64,000 nt of DNA from Pseudoroseomonas aestuarii (GCF_042651065.1 NZ_JBHSCH010000014.1:1-64000), one strand, 5' to 3'. Counted from the stretch's first letter, positions 16,359 to 24,297 are shown. The notes: generated by a model not told the origin, from the letters alone. Program-made: numbers and translations.

Positions 16359-17246
16359 ATGGACCAGAAGGACAAGGCCGCCGGCATGGAGCGGCGCGGG
16401 CTGTTCGGCCTGGGGGCGATGCTGGGTGGCGCCGCCGCCCTCTTCGCGCCGAAGGGGGCCGTTGCCCAGACGCTGGGCAAGAGCAAGCTCCAGGTGATCA
16501 AGGAGCGGGGCCGCCTCATCGTCGGCACCGGCAGCACCAACCCGCCCTGGCACTTCGAGGGCGCCGACGGCAAGCTGCAGGGCATGGACATCGACCTGGC
16601 GCGGCTGCTCGCCAAGTCGCTCTTCGGCGACGAGAGCAAGGTGGAGTTCGTGCTCCAGGGCTCGGACGCCCGCATCCCCTCGCTGGTCACCGACAAGGTG
16701 GACATCGTGGTGCAGTGGATGACCGTGACCCCCGGCCGTGCGCAGCAGGTGGAGTTCACCATCCCCTACTACCGCGAGGGCGTGACCCTGCTGCTGCTGG
16801 CGCGCGGCGCCAAGTACCAGAATTTCGAGGCGCTCAAGGCGGCGGGCAACGCCGTCACCATCGGCGGCATGCAGAACGTGTTCCTCACCGAGTGGGTGCG
16901 CAAGGCGCTGCCCCAGGCCAAGGTCGATGCCTTCGAGAGCCCGGACGCCACGCTGCAGGCGCTCAACGCCCGCCGCGTCGACGCCTACATGGCCGACCAG
17001 TCCGCCGCCCGCTGGCTGATGCAGCAGGCGCCGGGGCGCTTCGTCGATGCCGGATACGGCTGGATGCCCAATTCCTACGCCTCGGCCGTCAAGCCGGGGG
17101 ACCCGGTTTGGCTGAACTGGGTCAACACCGTGTACAAGGAAGCCATGATGGGGGTGGATTTCGACACCTTCGCCGCCTCCTACAAGAAGTGGTTCGGCAT
17201 CGAGCTGGCCACGCCCAAGATCGGCTATCCGGCCGAATTTTCCTGA
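16359..17246 (+). CDS. Amino-acid ABC transporter substrate-binding protein (SBP_bac_3 type)
   Basis: The 295-residue protein has a twin-arginine-like signal (ERRGLFGLGAMLGGAAALF, cleavage after AVAQ at about residue 37). The type II periplasmic fold of polar amino-acid receptors follows: GRLIVGTGSTNPPWHF, GMDIDLARLLAKSLFG, VDIVVQWMTVTPGRAQQVEFTIPYY. The last pattern matches the ligand-site loop of HisJ/GlnH relatives. Two permeases and an ATPase follow on the same strand, giving a complete importer. An 87-base spacer with a palindromic element separates it from the first permease, which could allow extra expression of the binding protein. Confidence 0.93.
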   Translation: MDQKDKAAGMERRGLFGLGAMLGGAAALFAPKGAVAQTLGKSKLQVIKERGRLIVGTGSTNPPWHFEGADGKLQGMDIDLARLLAKSLFGDESKVEFVLQGSDARIPSLVTDKVDIVVQWMTVTPGRAQQVEFTIPYYREGVTLLLLARGAKYQNFEALKAAGNAVTIGGMQNVFLTEWVRKALPQAKVDAFESPDATLQALNARRVDAYMADQSAARWLMQQAPGRFVDAGYGWMPNSYASAVKPGDPVWLNWVNTVYKEAMMGVDFDTFAASYKKWFGIELATPKIGYPAEFS

Positions 17247-17254
17247 CCGAAGCG

Positions 17255-17315
17255 CCAGGGGGCGCCGCCCCCTGGACTCCCGCCGGGGTGACAGTGTCAC
17301 CCCGGACCCCGCCAT
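17255..17315. repeat. Bipartite palindromic intergenic element, copy 2
   Basis: A 9-bp perfect hairpin (CCAGGGGGC, loop GCC, GCCCCCTGG; 17255-17275) is followed five bases later by a 35-bp segment (17281-17315) identical to 7269-7303. That segment includes the GGGGTGACAGTGTCACCCC palindrome at 17285-17303. The element lies between the binding-protein and permease genes of the importer. Relative to the surrounding genes it is in the opposite orientation to copy 1. Confidence 0.85.
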
Positions 17316-17333
17316 TCCGGGCAGCAGGGCCGC

Positions 17334-18002
17334 ATGATCCAGTACTACTTCGATTGGAGCGTCATCACCCGCAACTGGGGGCTGTTCCTGGAGGCGCTCG
17401 CGCTGGGGCTGGGGCTGGCCGTGGTGTCGCTGCTCATCGGCAGCGTCATCGGGCTGGCGGCGGCCTATGCGCGGGTCTCGGGCAAGCGGTGGCTCTCGGG
17501 GCCGGTCTGGGCCTATGTCGAGATCATCCGCTGCACGCCGCTGCTGCTGCTGATCTTCTTCGTCTATTTCGGGCTGCCCGAATTCGGCATCTACTTCCTC
17601 GACAAGACGCAGAGCTTCATCCTCACCCTCTCGCTCTATGCGGGGGCGTATATGAGCGAGGTGTTCCGCGCCGGGCTGGCCTCCATCCCGAAGCAGTATG
17701 TGGAGGCGGCCAAGGCCATCGGCATGCGGCCCTGGCAGCGGCAGAGATGGGTGGTGCTGCCGGTGATGTTCCGCATCACCCTGCCCAGCATCAGCAACAA
17801 CCTCATCTCGCTGTTCAAGGACACCTCGCTGGCCGCGGCCATCGCCATCCCGGAGCTGACCTTCGTGGCGCGGCAGATCAACGCGAACACCTTCCGCGTC
17901 ATGGAGGTGTGGCTCACCGCCAGCGTCCTCTACCTCGCCACCGCCTGGCTGCTCGCCACCCTGCTGCGGCAGGTGGAGCGCCGCTACGCCACCATCCGCT
18001 GA
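17334..18002 (+). CDS. Polar amino-acid ABC transporter permease (first subunit)
   Basis: This 222-residue inner-membrane protein is of the HisMQ/GlnP type. It has about five hydrophobic segments and the EAA-loop region YVEAAKAIGMRPWQRQRWVVLPVMFRITLP at about residues 121-150, which docks the ATPase. EIIRCTPLLLLIFFVYFGLPE in the first third is also typical. It would form a heterodimer with the permease encoded 12 bases downstream. Its position between a matching binding protein and ATPase makes the import role firm; substrate specificity is set by the binding protein. Confidence 0.93.
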   Translation: MIQYYFDWSVITRNWGLFLEALALGLGLAVVSLLIGSVIGLAAAYARVSGKRWLSGPVWAYVEIIRCTPLLLLIFFVYFGLPEFGIYFLDKTQSFILTLSLYAGAYMSEVFRAGLASIPKQYVEAAKAIGMRPWQRQRWVVLPVMFRITLPSISNNLISLFKDTSLAAAIAIPELTFVARQINANTFRVMEVWLTASVLYLATAWLLATLLRQVERRYATIR

Positions 18003-18014
18003 GCGAGGACGCCG

Positions 18015-18695
18015 ATGCTCGACTTCTCCTTCGCCCCCGGCACCTTCTGGTTCGAGGCCTGGGTGGCGCGCTTCTCCCTGCTCAACGGGCTGTGGGTGAC
18101 GATGAGCGCCTCGGCGCTGACCATCCTCTTCGCCACCCTGTTCGGCGTGGCGATGGGGGTGGCGCTGGCCTATGGCTGGTGGTGGCTGCGGCTGCTGGCG
18201 CGGATCTATGTGGACTTCATGCGGGGCATCCCGATCCTGGTCCTGATCCTGTTCACCTATTACGGGCTGTCGCTGTTCGGCATCAATTTGCCGGCCTACT
18301 GGGCGGGGGTGATCGCGCTCTCCGCCTTCGCCACGGCGCATATCGCGGAGACGCTGCGCGGCGCGGTGGAATCGGTGCCGGCGGGGCAGATGGAGGCGGG
18401 CAAGGCCATCGGGCTGCGCTTCTCCCAGCGGCTGCGCTACGTGATCCTGCCGCAGGCGCTGCGGCGGATGCTGCCCCCTTGGGTGAACACCGGGCTGGAG
18501 GTGGTGAAGGGCACCACGCTGCTCTCCATCATCGGCGTGGTGGAGCTGCTGCTCACCAACCAGCAGATCGTCGCCCGCAACTACCTGATCGTCGATTTCT
18601 ACCTCTTTGCCGGGCTGCTCTACCTGATGATCAACGCCACCATCGCCTGGCTCGGCGCGCGGCTGGAGCGGCGTTTCTCCTACCTCCGCTACTAG
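18015..18695 (+). CDS. Polar amino-acid ABC transporter permease (second subunit)
   Basis: The 226-residue HisMQ-type permease has about five membrane segments. It carries DFMRGIPILVLILFTYYGL near residue 70 and the EAA loop GQMEAGKAIGLRFSQRLRYVILPQALRRMLP at about residues 128-158. It is paired with the preceding permease (12-base spacing) and precedes the ATPase by 49 bases. A paralogue of the first subunit, it completes the membrane channel of the importer. Confidence 0.93.
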   Translation: MLDFSFAPGTFWFEAWVARFSLLNGLWVTMSASALTILFATLFGVAMGVALAYGWWWLRLLARIYVDFMRGIPILVLILFTYYGLSLFGINLPAYWAGVIALSAFATAHIAETLRGAVESVPAGQMEAGKAIGLRFSQRLRYVILPQALRRMLPPWVNTGLEVVKGTTLLSIIGVVELLLTNQQIVARNYLIVDFYLFAGLLYLMINATIAWLGARLERRFSYLRY

Positions 18696-18744
18696 CGCGC
18701 GGAGGCCGGCAACCATGACACCACCCACACAGGCAGGAGGCCGC

Positions 18745-19530
18745 ATGGCCGATGACGTGCTGCTGCGCGCCCAGGGCGTGCGCAAGAGCTTCGGCGCCGT
18801 GGAGGTGCTGAAGGGGATCGACCTGGAGGTGCGCCAGGGGCAGGTGGTCTCGCTGATCGGCGCCTCCGGCTCCGGCAAGACCACCTTCCTGCGCTGCGTG
18901 AACCTGCTGGAGGAGCATGATGGCGGCGAGATCCTGCTCGATGGCGAGCCGGTGGGCTACCGCACCGAAGGCGGCCGCCGGCGGCGGCTGAGCGAGACCG
19001 CCATCTCCGCCCAGCGGGCGCGGATCGGCATGGTGTTCCAGCAGTTCAACCTCTTCCCGCACCTGACGGCGGAGGAGAACGTGATGCTGGGCCTGACCAA
19101 GGTGCTGAACAAACCCAAGGCCGAGGCGCGCGACACCGCCACCCACTGGCTCTCCCGCGTCGGCCTGGCCGAGCGGCGCGGCCACTACCCCTACCAGCTC
19201 TCCGGCGGGCAGCAGCAGCGCGTGGCCATCGCCCGCGCCGTGGCGATGGAGCCGCGCCTGCTGCTGTTCGACGAGGTGACGAGCGCGCTGGACCCCGAGC
19301 TGGTCTCCGAGGTGCTGGGCGTGATGCAGGGCCTGGCCGAGAGCGGCATGACCATGCTGGTGGTGAGCCACGAGATGCTTTTTGTTCGTGAGGTCTCGCA
19401 CCACGTGGTGTTCATGGACCAGGGGCGGGTGGCCCAGGCGGGGGCGCCGGAGGCGGTGTTCGGGAACCCGGAGAGCGAGAGGCTGCGGAGCTTCCTGGGG
19501 AGGTTTCACGGGATGTTTGGAAAGATTTGA
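18745..19530 (+). CDS. Amino-acid ABC transporter ATP-binding protein (GlnQ/HisP type)
   Basis: This 261-residue ATPase has Walker A GASGSGKTT, the Q-loop VFQQFNLFPHLT, the signature LSGGQQQRVAIARA, Walker B LLLFDEVTSALD and the H-loop VVSHEM. It belongs to the GlnQ-like family energising polar amino-acid import. ATG 18745 is preferred since AGGAGG lies just upstream; ATG 18715 would add 10 non-family residues. It is the last gene of the operon; directly after its stop the base composition drops sharply into the AT-rich island. Confidence 0.94.
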   Translation: MADDVLLRAQGVRKSFGAVEVLKGIDLEVRQGQVVSLIGASGSGKTTFLRCVNLLEEHDGGEILLDGEPVGYRTEGGRRRRLSETAISAQRARIGMVFQQFNLFPHLTAEENVMLGLTKVLNKPKAEARDTATHWLSRVGLAERRGHYPYQLSGGQQQRVAIARAVAMEPRLLLFDEVTSALDPELVSEVLGVMQGLAESGMTMLVVSHEMLFVREVSHHVVFMDQGRVAQAGAPEAVFGNPESERLRSFLGRFHGMFGKI

Positions 19531-19726
19531 GCAAAAAGCTGGGGCTGGAAATTCTCAGGCTAAGAATTATTGGCCCCTCCTTAGAAAATCTGGTTCATGT
19601 TCTAAGTGCCCGTTTGACAATGCGCCCAGACCGCAAGGGACAGTGGCGTTATCCCGCCGGCAGGCGCCACATTTTGTGGCACGATACCATTCTCAAACGG
19701 GTTCTAAATATTTTAAGAAAAGCATC

Positions 19727-20596
19727 TCACTCAAAAGGTCTCTTAGAGTTAGTCATGTAAAGCGCCGAACTTAATGGTGCTTGATAGATGCCGTCGTCAA
19801 TAAATCTAAGAAATAATTTTGCCTCTCTTTTACTATTTGGAACAACCATCTTCCCATTACTCAAATTAATGATGAGGCCAAAATTTCCTGCTGATTTTAC
19901 AATATCGGCAGGAGAGTATTTGTCTAATACCCCTGTTCTAGCTACCGCATGAACCATCTTCCTAAGGTTTTGATCAGCCATTGATTTGAAGCTATCCGTG
20001 TCCATTACTTCCAGGCTGGGATGAGAGCAGAACGAATCGATCTGTGAATCGGTGGCTTCCACATAGAATTGCTTAAGAGCAAATATTCTTTTTATATTAA
20101 AGAAGCTCTTAAATTTTAATTTTTTGTCTTCAATTATAGCGTGTATATAATTATCAAGCGTAAAAGCAGGATCGGTAAGTTCTCTGAAGGTGTTGCCGTC
20201 TAAAAGAAGCATAAATCTTCTAGAAAGTATTTGTTGCGCTGTAAATAATTGTATGGAAATTTTAAATTGCCCACCGCTGTGTAGAGGCACGAATAAAGCA
20301 CGAATGTTTTCCGACTGAAAGTGTCCGCCGTCAATTTCTGGAAGGCTTACTGTGTTTGCGTCGAGAGCGGCTGCAATTAGATCAGCTTCCGCTGGCGCAT
20401 CAATAACAAGCAGCTCATCAGAATCAGGCTTCCAGTCACCTGAAAAGTCAACCTCTTCCGTTATGCCATCTAGAAAAGCTGCAGTTTGCGCTTGGAAAAG
20501 GCCCTCTATTTTAGCTTGAACAGATTGAGTTAAACGAACCCTTTTAACTACTGGTTCATCATTTTTGTCTCTACAAAGTGCAAAAAGATTGCTCAT
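19727..20596 (-). CDS. kwaB: Kiwa anti-phage protein KwaB (DUF4868-like)
   Basis: The 289-residue protein has no signal or membrane segments, so it should be cytoplasmic. The C-terminal two thirds (about residues 115-285) resemble the DUF4868 family that defines KwaB: an alternating helix region around FNIKRIFALKQFYVEATDSQIDSFC, then a conserved-looking tail with LFLRFIDDGIYQAPLSS and LYMTNSKRPFE. In characterised Kiwa systems KwaB is the effector subunit that acts with the membrane protein KwaA to stop phage DNA replication or late transcription. Its ATG overlaps the kwaA stop by four bases, so the pair is translationally coupled. Codon use is strikingly AT-rich. The assignment rests on remembered family pattern plus the partner and context. 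Confidence 0.8.
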   Translation of the reverse strand: MSNLFALCRDKNDEPVVKRVRLTQSVQAKIEGLFQAQTAAFLDGITEEVDFSGDWKPDSDELLVIDAPAEADLIAAALDANTVSLPEIDGGHFQSENIRALFVPLHSGGQFKISIQLFTAQQILSRRFMLLLDGNTFRELTDPAFTLDNYIHAIIEDKKLKFKSFFNIKRIFALKQFYVEATDSQIDSFCSHPSLEVMDTDSFKSMADQNLRKMVHAVARTGVLDKYSPADIVKSAGNFGLIINLSNGKMVVPNSKREAKLFLRFIDDGIYQAPLSSALYMTNSKRPFE

Positions 20597-21117
20597 TTAC
20601 TGTCTCCAAGGTCTAGAAGAGTATATTCTGTGAGTTGGCCAACGCGCAATGATTTAGAAATGTTTCTCAAGTGCTTTTTGGTGATCAAGACATAGGTAAC
20701 CCCTTCTGCGCCCGATATTTTGTAAAAATGCCAGCCAAGAATCCCCAACAAGGGATTGAAATGATAGCTGTATCCTGTTGCCGTTACTATTCCGAACACC
20801 AACAGGGTCGGAATCCAAAGAGACCAGTTGAGAGTGTTGATTTTATCAGTAAAAAGCGGCAACAAATACAATAGCATCAATCCGACAGTTTCTCGATCCG
20901 ATGCTTCAATTGAAGTTGCTTTAAAAACAGTGGATTCAATATTTTCACGAGCGTATCCAAAAATAACTAAGCAAATCAATACGGACGCTACGCTAAAAAT
21001 AGCGGACAGTCCGCCGATGAAGGGTTCATTCTGGGTGAATGCCACAAATGAATAAGTAAATCCTACAGGCGCAATTGCTGATGTAGTCAGCATAATCCGT
21101 GCAATACCACTCAGCAT
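20593..21117 (-). CDS. kwaA: Kiwa anti-phage membrane protein KwaA
   Basis: This 174-residue protein has four hydrophobic segments at about residues 8-28, 33-55, 76-90 and 98-120. A soluble C-terminal tail of about 45 residues follows. The size, four-helix topology and strict pairing with a DUF4868-like gene match KwaA, the membrane-embedded sensor/scaffold of the two-gene Kiwa defence system. A strong ribosome site GAGGAAAGG lies four to five bases before the ATG, and a promoter-like sequence is at 21260-21288. The last codons overlap the kwaB start (ATGA). Sequence similarity in small membrane proteins is weak, so the name depends largely on the partner. Confidence 0.77.
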   Translation of the reverse strand: MLSGIARIMLTTSAIAPVGFTYSFVAFTQNEPFIGGLSAIFSVASVLICLVIFGYARENIESTVFKATSIEASDRETVGLMLLYLLPLFTDKINTLNWSLWIPTLLVFGIVTATGYSYHFNPLLGILGWHFYKISGAEGVTYVLITKKHLRNISKSLRVGQLTEYTLLDLGDSK

Positions 21118-21259
21118 TTTACCTTTCCTCTACAGAAATGCTTTTCTTCCCAATATTACACAGGAAATTCTGTTTGCTCCACAATACCTTAACGAATGTG
21201 AGAAAATCAAGAACAAAAAGCGAACAAAAATAACATTTAAATAATATTCTGGTTCAAGA

Positions 21260-21288
21260 AGTATAGATATCAATTCAAATAAAAACAA
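21260..21288 (-). promoter_or_regulatory. Candidate sigma-70-type promoter for kwaAB
   Basis: On the minus strand a TTGTTT hexamer (21283-21288) and a TATACT hexamer (21260-21265) are separated by exactly 17 bases. Both are close to the sigma-70 consensus. Transcription would start near 21253, leaving a leader of about 135 bases before the kwaA ATG. AT-rich DNA makes chance matches more likely, so this is tentative. Confidence 0.5.
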
Positions 21289-21318
21289 CCGCAAAATCAA
21301 TCTTAAAGATGATTAACA

Positions 21319-21354
21319 AGGTTGTTCTAGGAAGAAATCTTCCTAGAACAACCT
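21319..21354. terminator. 17-bp perfect hairpin at the island edge, probable terminator
   Basis: AGGTTGTTCTAGGAAGA (21319-21335), AA, then its exact reverse complement (21338-21354) form a 17-bp stem. It lies 10 bases past the stop of the peptide-binding protein gene on the minus strand. On that strand it is followed by a T-rich stretch beginning TGTTAATCATCTTT. It could terminate that gene and insulate kwaAB. Its composition is that of the island, so it may equally be an end structure of the acquired segment. Confidence 0.65.
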
Positions 21355-21364
21355 GTTGAATATT

Positions 21365-22978
21365 TTACCTCGCCTTCCTCACATTCATCGCCACCGTGTA
21401 CTCATCCGCCCGCGCCTCGTAGCTCAGCCCGCCGCGCATGGCCCAGATGTTCTTCTGCATGTGCAGCGTGATCAGCCCCACATCCTCCATGGCCACGCGC
21501 ATCGCCTGCTTGAAGATCTCCTCGCGCTTCTCGTCATCCGCCGTGCGCAGGCCCTCCTCCACCAGCCGGTCCACTTCCTTGTTGGAGTAGCCGCTGAAGT
21601 TGACGGTGCCGAACCCCTTCTCGGGGATGCGCGTCGTCAGGTTGCCGCGCAGCGCCGAGGAGGGCTCGCCCGAGGTCGCCCAGCCGATCAGCATGGCCGA
21701 CATGTCGTTCTTCGCCTGGCGCTGCGCCAGCACGGAGAAGGGCATGGCGTCCACCGTGGTCTTCACTCCGATGCGCTGCCACATCTGGCCGATCGCCTGG
21801 ATGATCTGCGCGTCGTTCACGTAGCGGTTGTTCGGCCCGATCAGCGTGATGCTGAAGCCGTTGGGGAAGCCCGCCTCGGCCAGCAGCGCCTTGGCGCGGT
21901 TGGGGTCGTAGGGCGGCGCCTTGATGTCCTCGGCCCAGCCATTGGCGCCGGGCGGCATCATCTGGCCGGTGGGCGTGCCGGCCCCCTGCATGATGCGGTC
22001 CACGATGGCCTGGCGGTTGATGCCGAGCGAGAGCGCCTGCCGCACCCGCAGGTCGCGCAGCGGGTTGCGGTCCAGCTTCTCGCCGTTCGGCCCGGTCAGG
22101 TAGGGCGAGACGTCGTGCGCCGTGTCGATCTTGAGGTAGATGGCGCGCAGGCTCGGGATCTCGGCGAAGGCGATGCCCTGGGTGCCGCGCAGGCGCGGCG
22201 TGTCGGCCGGCGGCACCACGTCGATCAGCTGCACGTCGCCCGAGAGCAGCGCCGCCACCCGCACCCCGTCATTGCTGATGAAGCGGTAGGTCACCTGGCG
22301 CCAGTCCGGCTTCTCGCCCCAGTACTCGTCGTTGCGGGTCATCACCACGCGGTCGTCGGGGGTGAAGCTCTGCAGCCGGAAGGGGCCGGTGCCGACGATC
22401 GCGCGGCCGTTGTTGAAGTCGCCCGTGCCGGCGGTCTCCATCGTCTTGGAGATGATGAAGACGTTGTTCAGATCCTGCGGCAGCAGCGGATAGACCGAGG
22501 CGGTCTTGAAGCGGATGGTGTGCGGGTCCACCACCTCATGCCCGATGATGGCGCGGGTGTAGATGGAGAAGGAGCCCGGGCTGTTCACCACGGCGGGGAT
22601 GCGCTTGAGGGTGGCCACCACGTCGTCGGCGGTGAACTCGTGCCCGTCGCTGAACTTCACGCCCTTGCGCAGCTTGAACTCCCAGGTCGTGTCGTCGAGC
22701 ATCGACCAGGATTCGGCGAGGCCGGGCTCGAGCTGCGCCTTGGCGTTGCGGGAGACGAGCTTATCGAAGAAGTGCTCGGCCACCATGTTGTTGGGGGAGA
22801 GCGTGTGGTAGTGCGGGTCCAGCGAGCTGGGCGGGGCGGCGACGGCCAGGCTCAGCGTGTCCGCCCCCTGGGCGGTGGCGGGGGTGGCGCCGGCCAGCGG
22901 CCCGAGGGCCATGGCCAGGGCCGAGCCCGCCAGCAGGGTGCGGCGGCGCAGCAAGGCGCGGTTGGCGGTGCTCTGCAT
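21365..22978 (-). CDS. Dipeptide/oligopeptide-type ABC substrate-binding protein (SBP_bac_5)
   Basis: The 537-residue periplasmic receptor has a twin-arginine-like signal (RRRTLLAGSALAMALG, cleavage near residue 37). The extracellular family 5 fold follows, with LDPHYHTLSPNNMVAEHFFD, SWSMLDDTTWEFKLRKGVKFSDG and VGTGPFRLQSF. These match DppA/NikA/GsiB-type receptors for peptides, glutathione or metal chelates. No permease or ATPase gene adjoins it, so it must share membrane components encoded elsewhere or act with a distant operon. It is clearly paralogous to the receptor at 43100-44701. Confidence 0.92.
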   Translation of the reverse strand: MQSTANRALLRRRTLLAGSALAMALGPLAGATPATAQGADTLSLAVAAPPSSLDPHYHTLSPNNMVAEHFFDKLVSRNAKAQLEPGLAESWSMLDDTTWEFKLRKGVKFSDGHEFTADDVVATLKRIPAVVNSPGSFSIYTRAIIGHEVVDPHTIRFKTASVYPLLPQDLNNVFIISKTMETAGTGDFNNGRAIVGTGPFRLQSFTPDDRVVMTRNDEYWGEKPDWRQVTYRFISNDGVRVAALLSGDVQLIDVVPPADTPRLRGTQGIAFAEIPSLRAIYLKIDTAHDVSPYLTGPNGEKLDRNPLRDLRVRQALSLGINRQAIVDRIMQGAGTPTGQMMPPGANGWAEDIKAPPYDPNRAKALLAEAGFPNGFSITLIGPNNRYVNDAQIIQAIGQMWQRIGVKTTVDAMPFSVLAQRQAKNDMSAMLIGWATSGEPSSALRGNLTTRIPEKGFGTVNFSGYSNKEVDRLVEEGLRTADDEKREEIFKQAMRVAMEDVGLITLHMQKNIWAMRGGLSYEARADEYTVAMNVRKAR

Positions 22979-23139
22979 CGGAAAACTCTCTCCAGACGAA
23001 ACGTTGGCGTGGCAGCGTGTGGTCCCTGGGTGTCGCCGTGTGCCCGGCGATCGGGCGGGATTGCCGCACAGCGGAGAGGGTCCGTCAACGACTTCGTGAG
23101 CAGGGTGTTCACATCCCTGACGCAGCGGATGGGGAGCGG

Positions 23140-23754
23140 ATGAGCAACGTCAACGCCTTCGAGGGCAGGCCGGAGAAGCTGGCGCGGTGGGACACGCGCT
23201 ATATCGGCCTGGCGCACCACATCGCCCAGTGGTCGAAGGACCCGCGCGCCAAGGTCGGCGCCGTGCTGGTGAACCAGCCGCAGGCGCGCATCGTCGCCAC
23301 CGGCTTCAACGGCTTCCCCTCCAATGTGGAGGACAGCGCGGAGCGGCTGCAGGACAAGGCCACCAAGCTGCGGATGATGGTGCATGCCGAGCAGAACGCG
23401 CTGCTCCATGCCGGCCATGGCGCGCGGGGGTGCGACGCCTATGTGGTGGGCAAGCCGGTGTGCAACACCTGCGCCACGCTGCTGATCCAGGCCGGGGTGC
23501 GGCGCGTGGTGGCCGCCGCCCCGCGCGAGGGCACCGCCTCCTACTGGGACCGGGTGGGGCTGCTCTCCATCGCCATGCTGCGGGAGGCGGGGGTGGAGTT
23601 CACCGCCATCAGCGGCGCCCAGCTCGACGCGCTGGGCCTGAACCGCGACGAGGCGCAGGCGGCGGAAGACCCCTTCGCGGCGCTGCAGGCGGAGTTCGAC
23701 TTCGGCACCGGCCGGCTTCTCCCCCCGCCGGGAGGCGAGGGGGGCGGCGGCTAG
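23140..23754 (+). CDS. dCMP deaminase family protein
   Basis: The 204-residue cytidine/deoxycytidylate deaminase fold has the zinc and proton-shuttle motif HAE (His82, Glu84) and the second zinc motif PVCNTC (Cys108, Cys111). SKDPRAKVGAVLV and GFNGFP upstream are specific to dCMP deaminases and ComE-like relatives. dCMP deaminase makes dUMP for thymidylate synthesis. The C-terminal 40 residues are an acidic and then Gly/Pro-rich extension. ATG 23140 was chosen over an earlier in-frame start because the family begins about 15 residues before the first helix. It converges on the PRC-barrel gene. Confidence 0.88.
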   Translation: MSNVNAFEGRPEKLARWDTRYIGLAHHIAQWSKDPRAKVGAVLVNQPQARIVATGFNGFPSNVEDSAERLQDKATKLRMMVHAEQNALLHAGHGARGCDAYVVGKPVCNTCATLLIQAGVRRVVAAAPREGTASYWDRVGLLSIAMLREAGVEFTAISGAQLDALGLNRDEAQAAEDPFAALQAEFDFGTGRLLPPPGGEGGGG

Positions 23755-23801
23755 GGCTGCTTCGCCTGGCCGCGTGAAGAGGCTGGCGAGAACAATGAGC
23801 C

Positions 23802-23855
23802 AGGGCCTTTTCCGCCAGGCCTTTTCCGTGCGCCGGGGCGGGCGGGAAAGGCCCT
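23802..23855. terminator. Candidate hairpin between convergent genes
   Basis: AGGGCCTTTTCCG (from 23802) can pair with CGGGAAAGGCCCT (23843-23855) with one wobble. The inner sequence CAGGCCTTTTCCG (23816-23828) is a second, competing left arm. The right arm covers the last codons of the PRC-barrel gene. There is no clean T-run, so terminator function is only likely from its position. Confidence 0.45.
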
Positions 23856-24297
23856 AGTCGAACTTGAACTCGGGCATCCGCTTCAGCGTCTCCTCGTTCT
23901 CGCCCGGCAACACCCAGCGCTCGCTGTATTGCAGCCGCTCATAGGGCACGGAGACCAGCCGCTCCCCCAGCCCGAGGAAGCCGCCGGTCGCGATGATGAC
24001 GGTGAGCCCCCCCTCCCGGGTGAAGAGCAGGTCCTCCACCGTGCCGAGGGAGTGGTTCTCCGAGCTGGCGATGTCGGCGCCCAGCAGGCGGCTGGCCCGC
24101 CAGCGCTGGGCGTTGAGGGAGGTGGTGGCGCTGCCGGGCAGGGGCGGGGCTTGGCCGGGCCGCAGCGCGCCGGGGGCCACGCTGGCCTCGGGGTTGGCGC
24201 GGTCGCCATGGCCTTCGGTCTGGCTCTGGGCGAGGGCGGGGGCGGCGCCCAGCAGCGCGAGGGCGGCCAGCAGCGGAAGCGTGTAGCGCGGGGTCAT
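23854..24297 (-). CDS. Exported PRC-barrel domain protein
   Basis: The 147-residue protein begins with a Sec signal peptide (LPLLAALALLGAAPALAQ, cleavage about residue 24). A 40-residue low-complexity Pro/Gly/Ala segment follows, then one PRC-barrel: RASRLLGADIASSENHSLGTVEDLLF and GLGERLVSVPYERLQ. PRC-barrels are small beta folds used as protein or RNA contact modules, and exported single-barrel versions of unknown role are common in alphaproteobacteria. The ATG at 24295-24297 sits right before the signal peptide. Function is unknown. Confidence 0.85.
   Translation of the reverse strand: MTPRYTLPLLAALALLGAAPALAQSQTEGHGDRANPEASVAPGALRPGQAPPLPGSATTSLNAQRWRASRLLGADIASSENHSLGTVEDLLFTREGGLTVIIATGGFLGLGERLVSVPYERLQYSERWVLPGENEETLKRMPEFKFD

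Larger units (their letters stand above)
19531..21364. other. AT-rich genomic island carrying a Kiwa-type defence module
   Basis: Base composition changes abruptly just after the ABC ATPase stop and changes back at the stop of the peptide-binding protein gene. Within these roughly 1.8 kb, A/T-rich codons and A/T runs dominate, in contrast to the very GC-rich surroundings. The island sits exactly between two convergent host genes and carries kwaB and kwaA on the minus strand. No integrase, transposase, tRNA or convincing flanking direct repeats are visible. 19531-19726 and 21118-21259 hold no recognisable gene. Confidence 0.85.

Noticed and set aside
19527..19760. 77-codon frame starting at TTG that overlaps the ABC ATPase stop and the end of kwaB
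   Set aside because: No recognisable domain, rare start codon and overlap with kwaB. It could be a remnant from the insertion event but cannot be supported.
19700..21367. AATATTTTA-like 9-base match at both edges of the AT-rich island as possible target-site duplication
   Set aside because: The match is short, imperfect in context and likely by chance in AT-rich sequence; the left copy lies inside the island.
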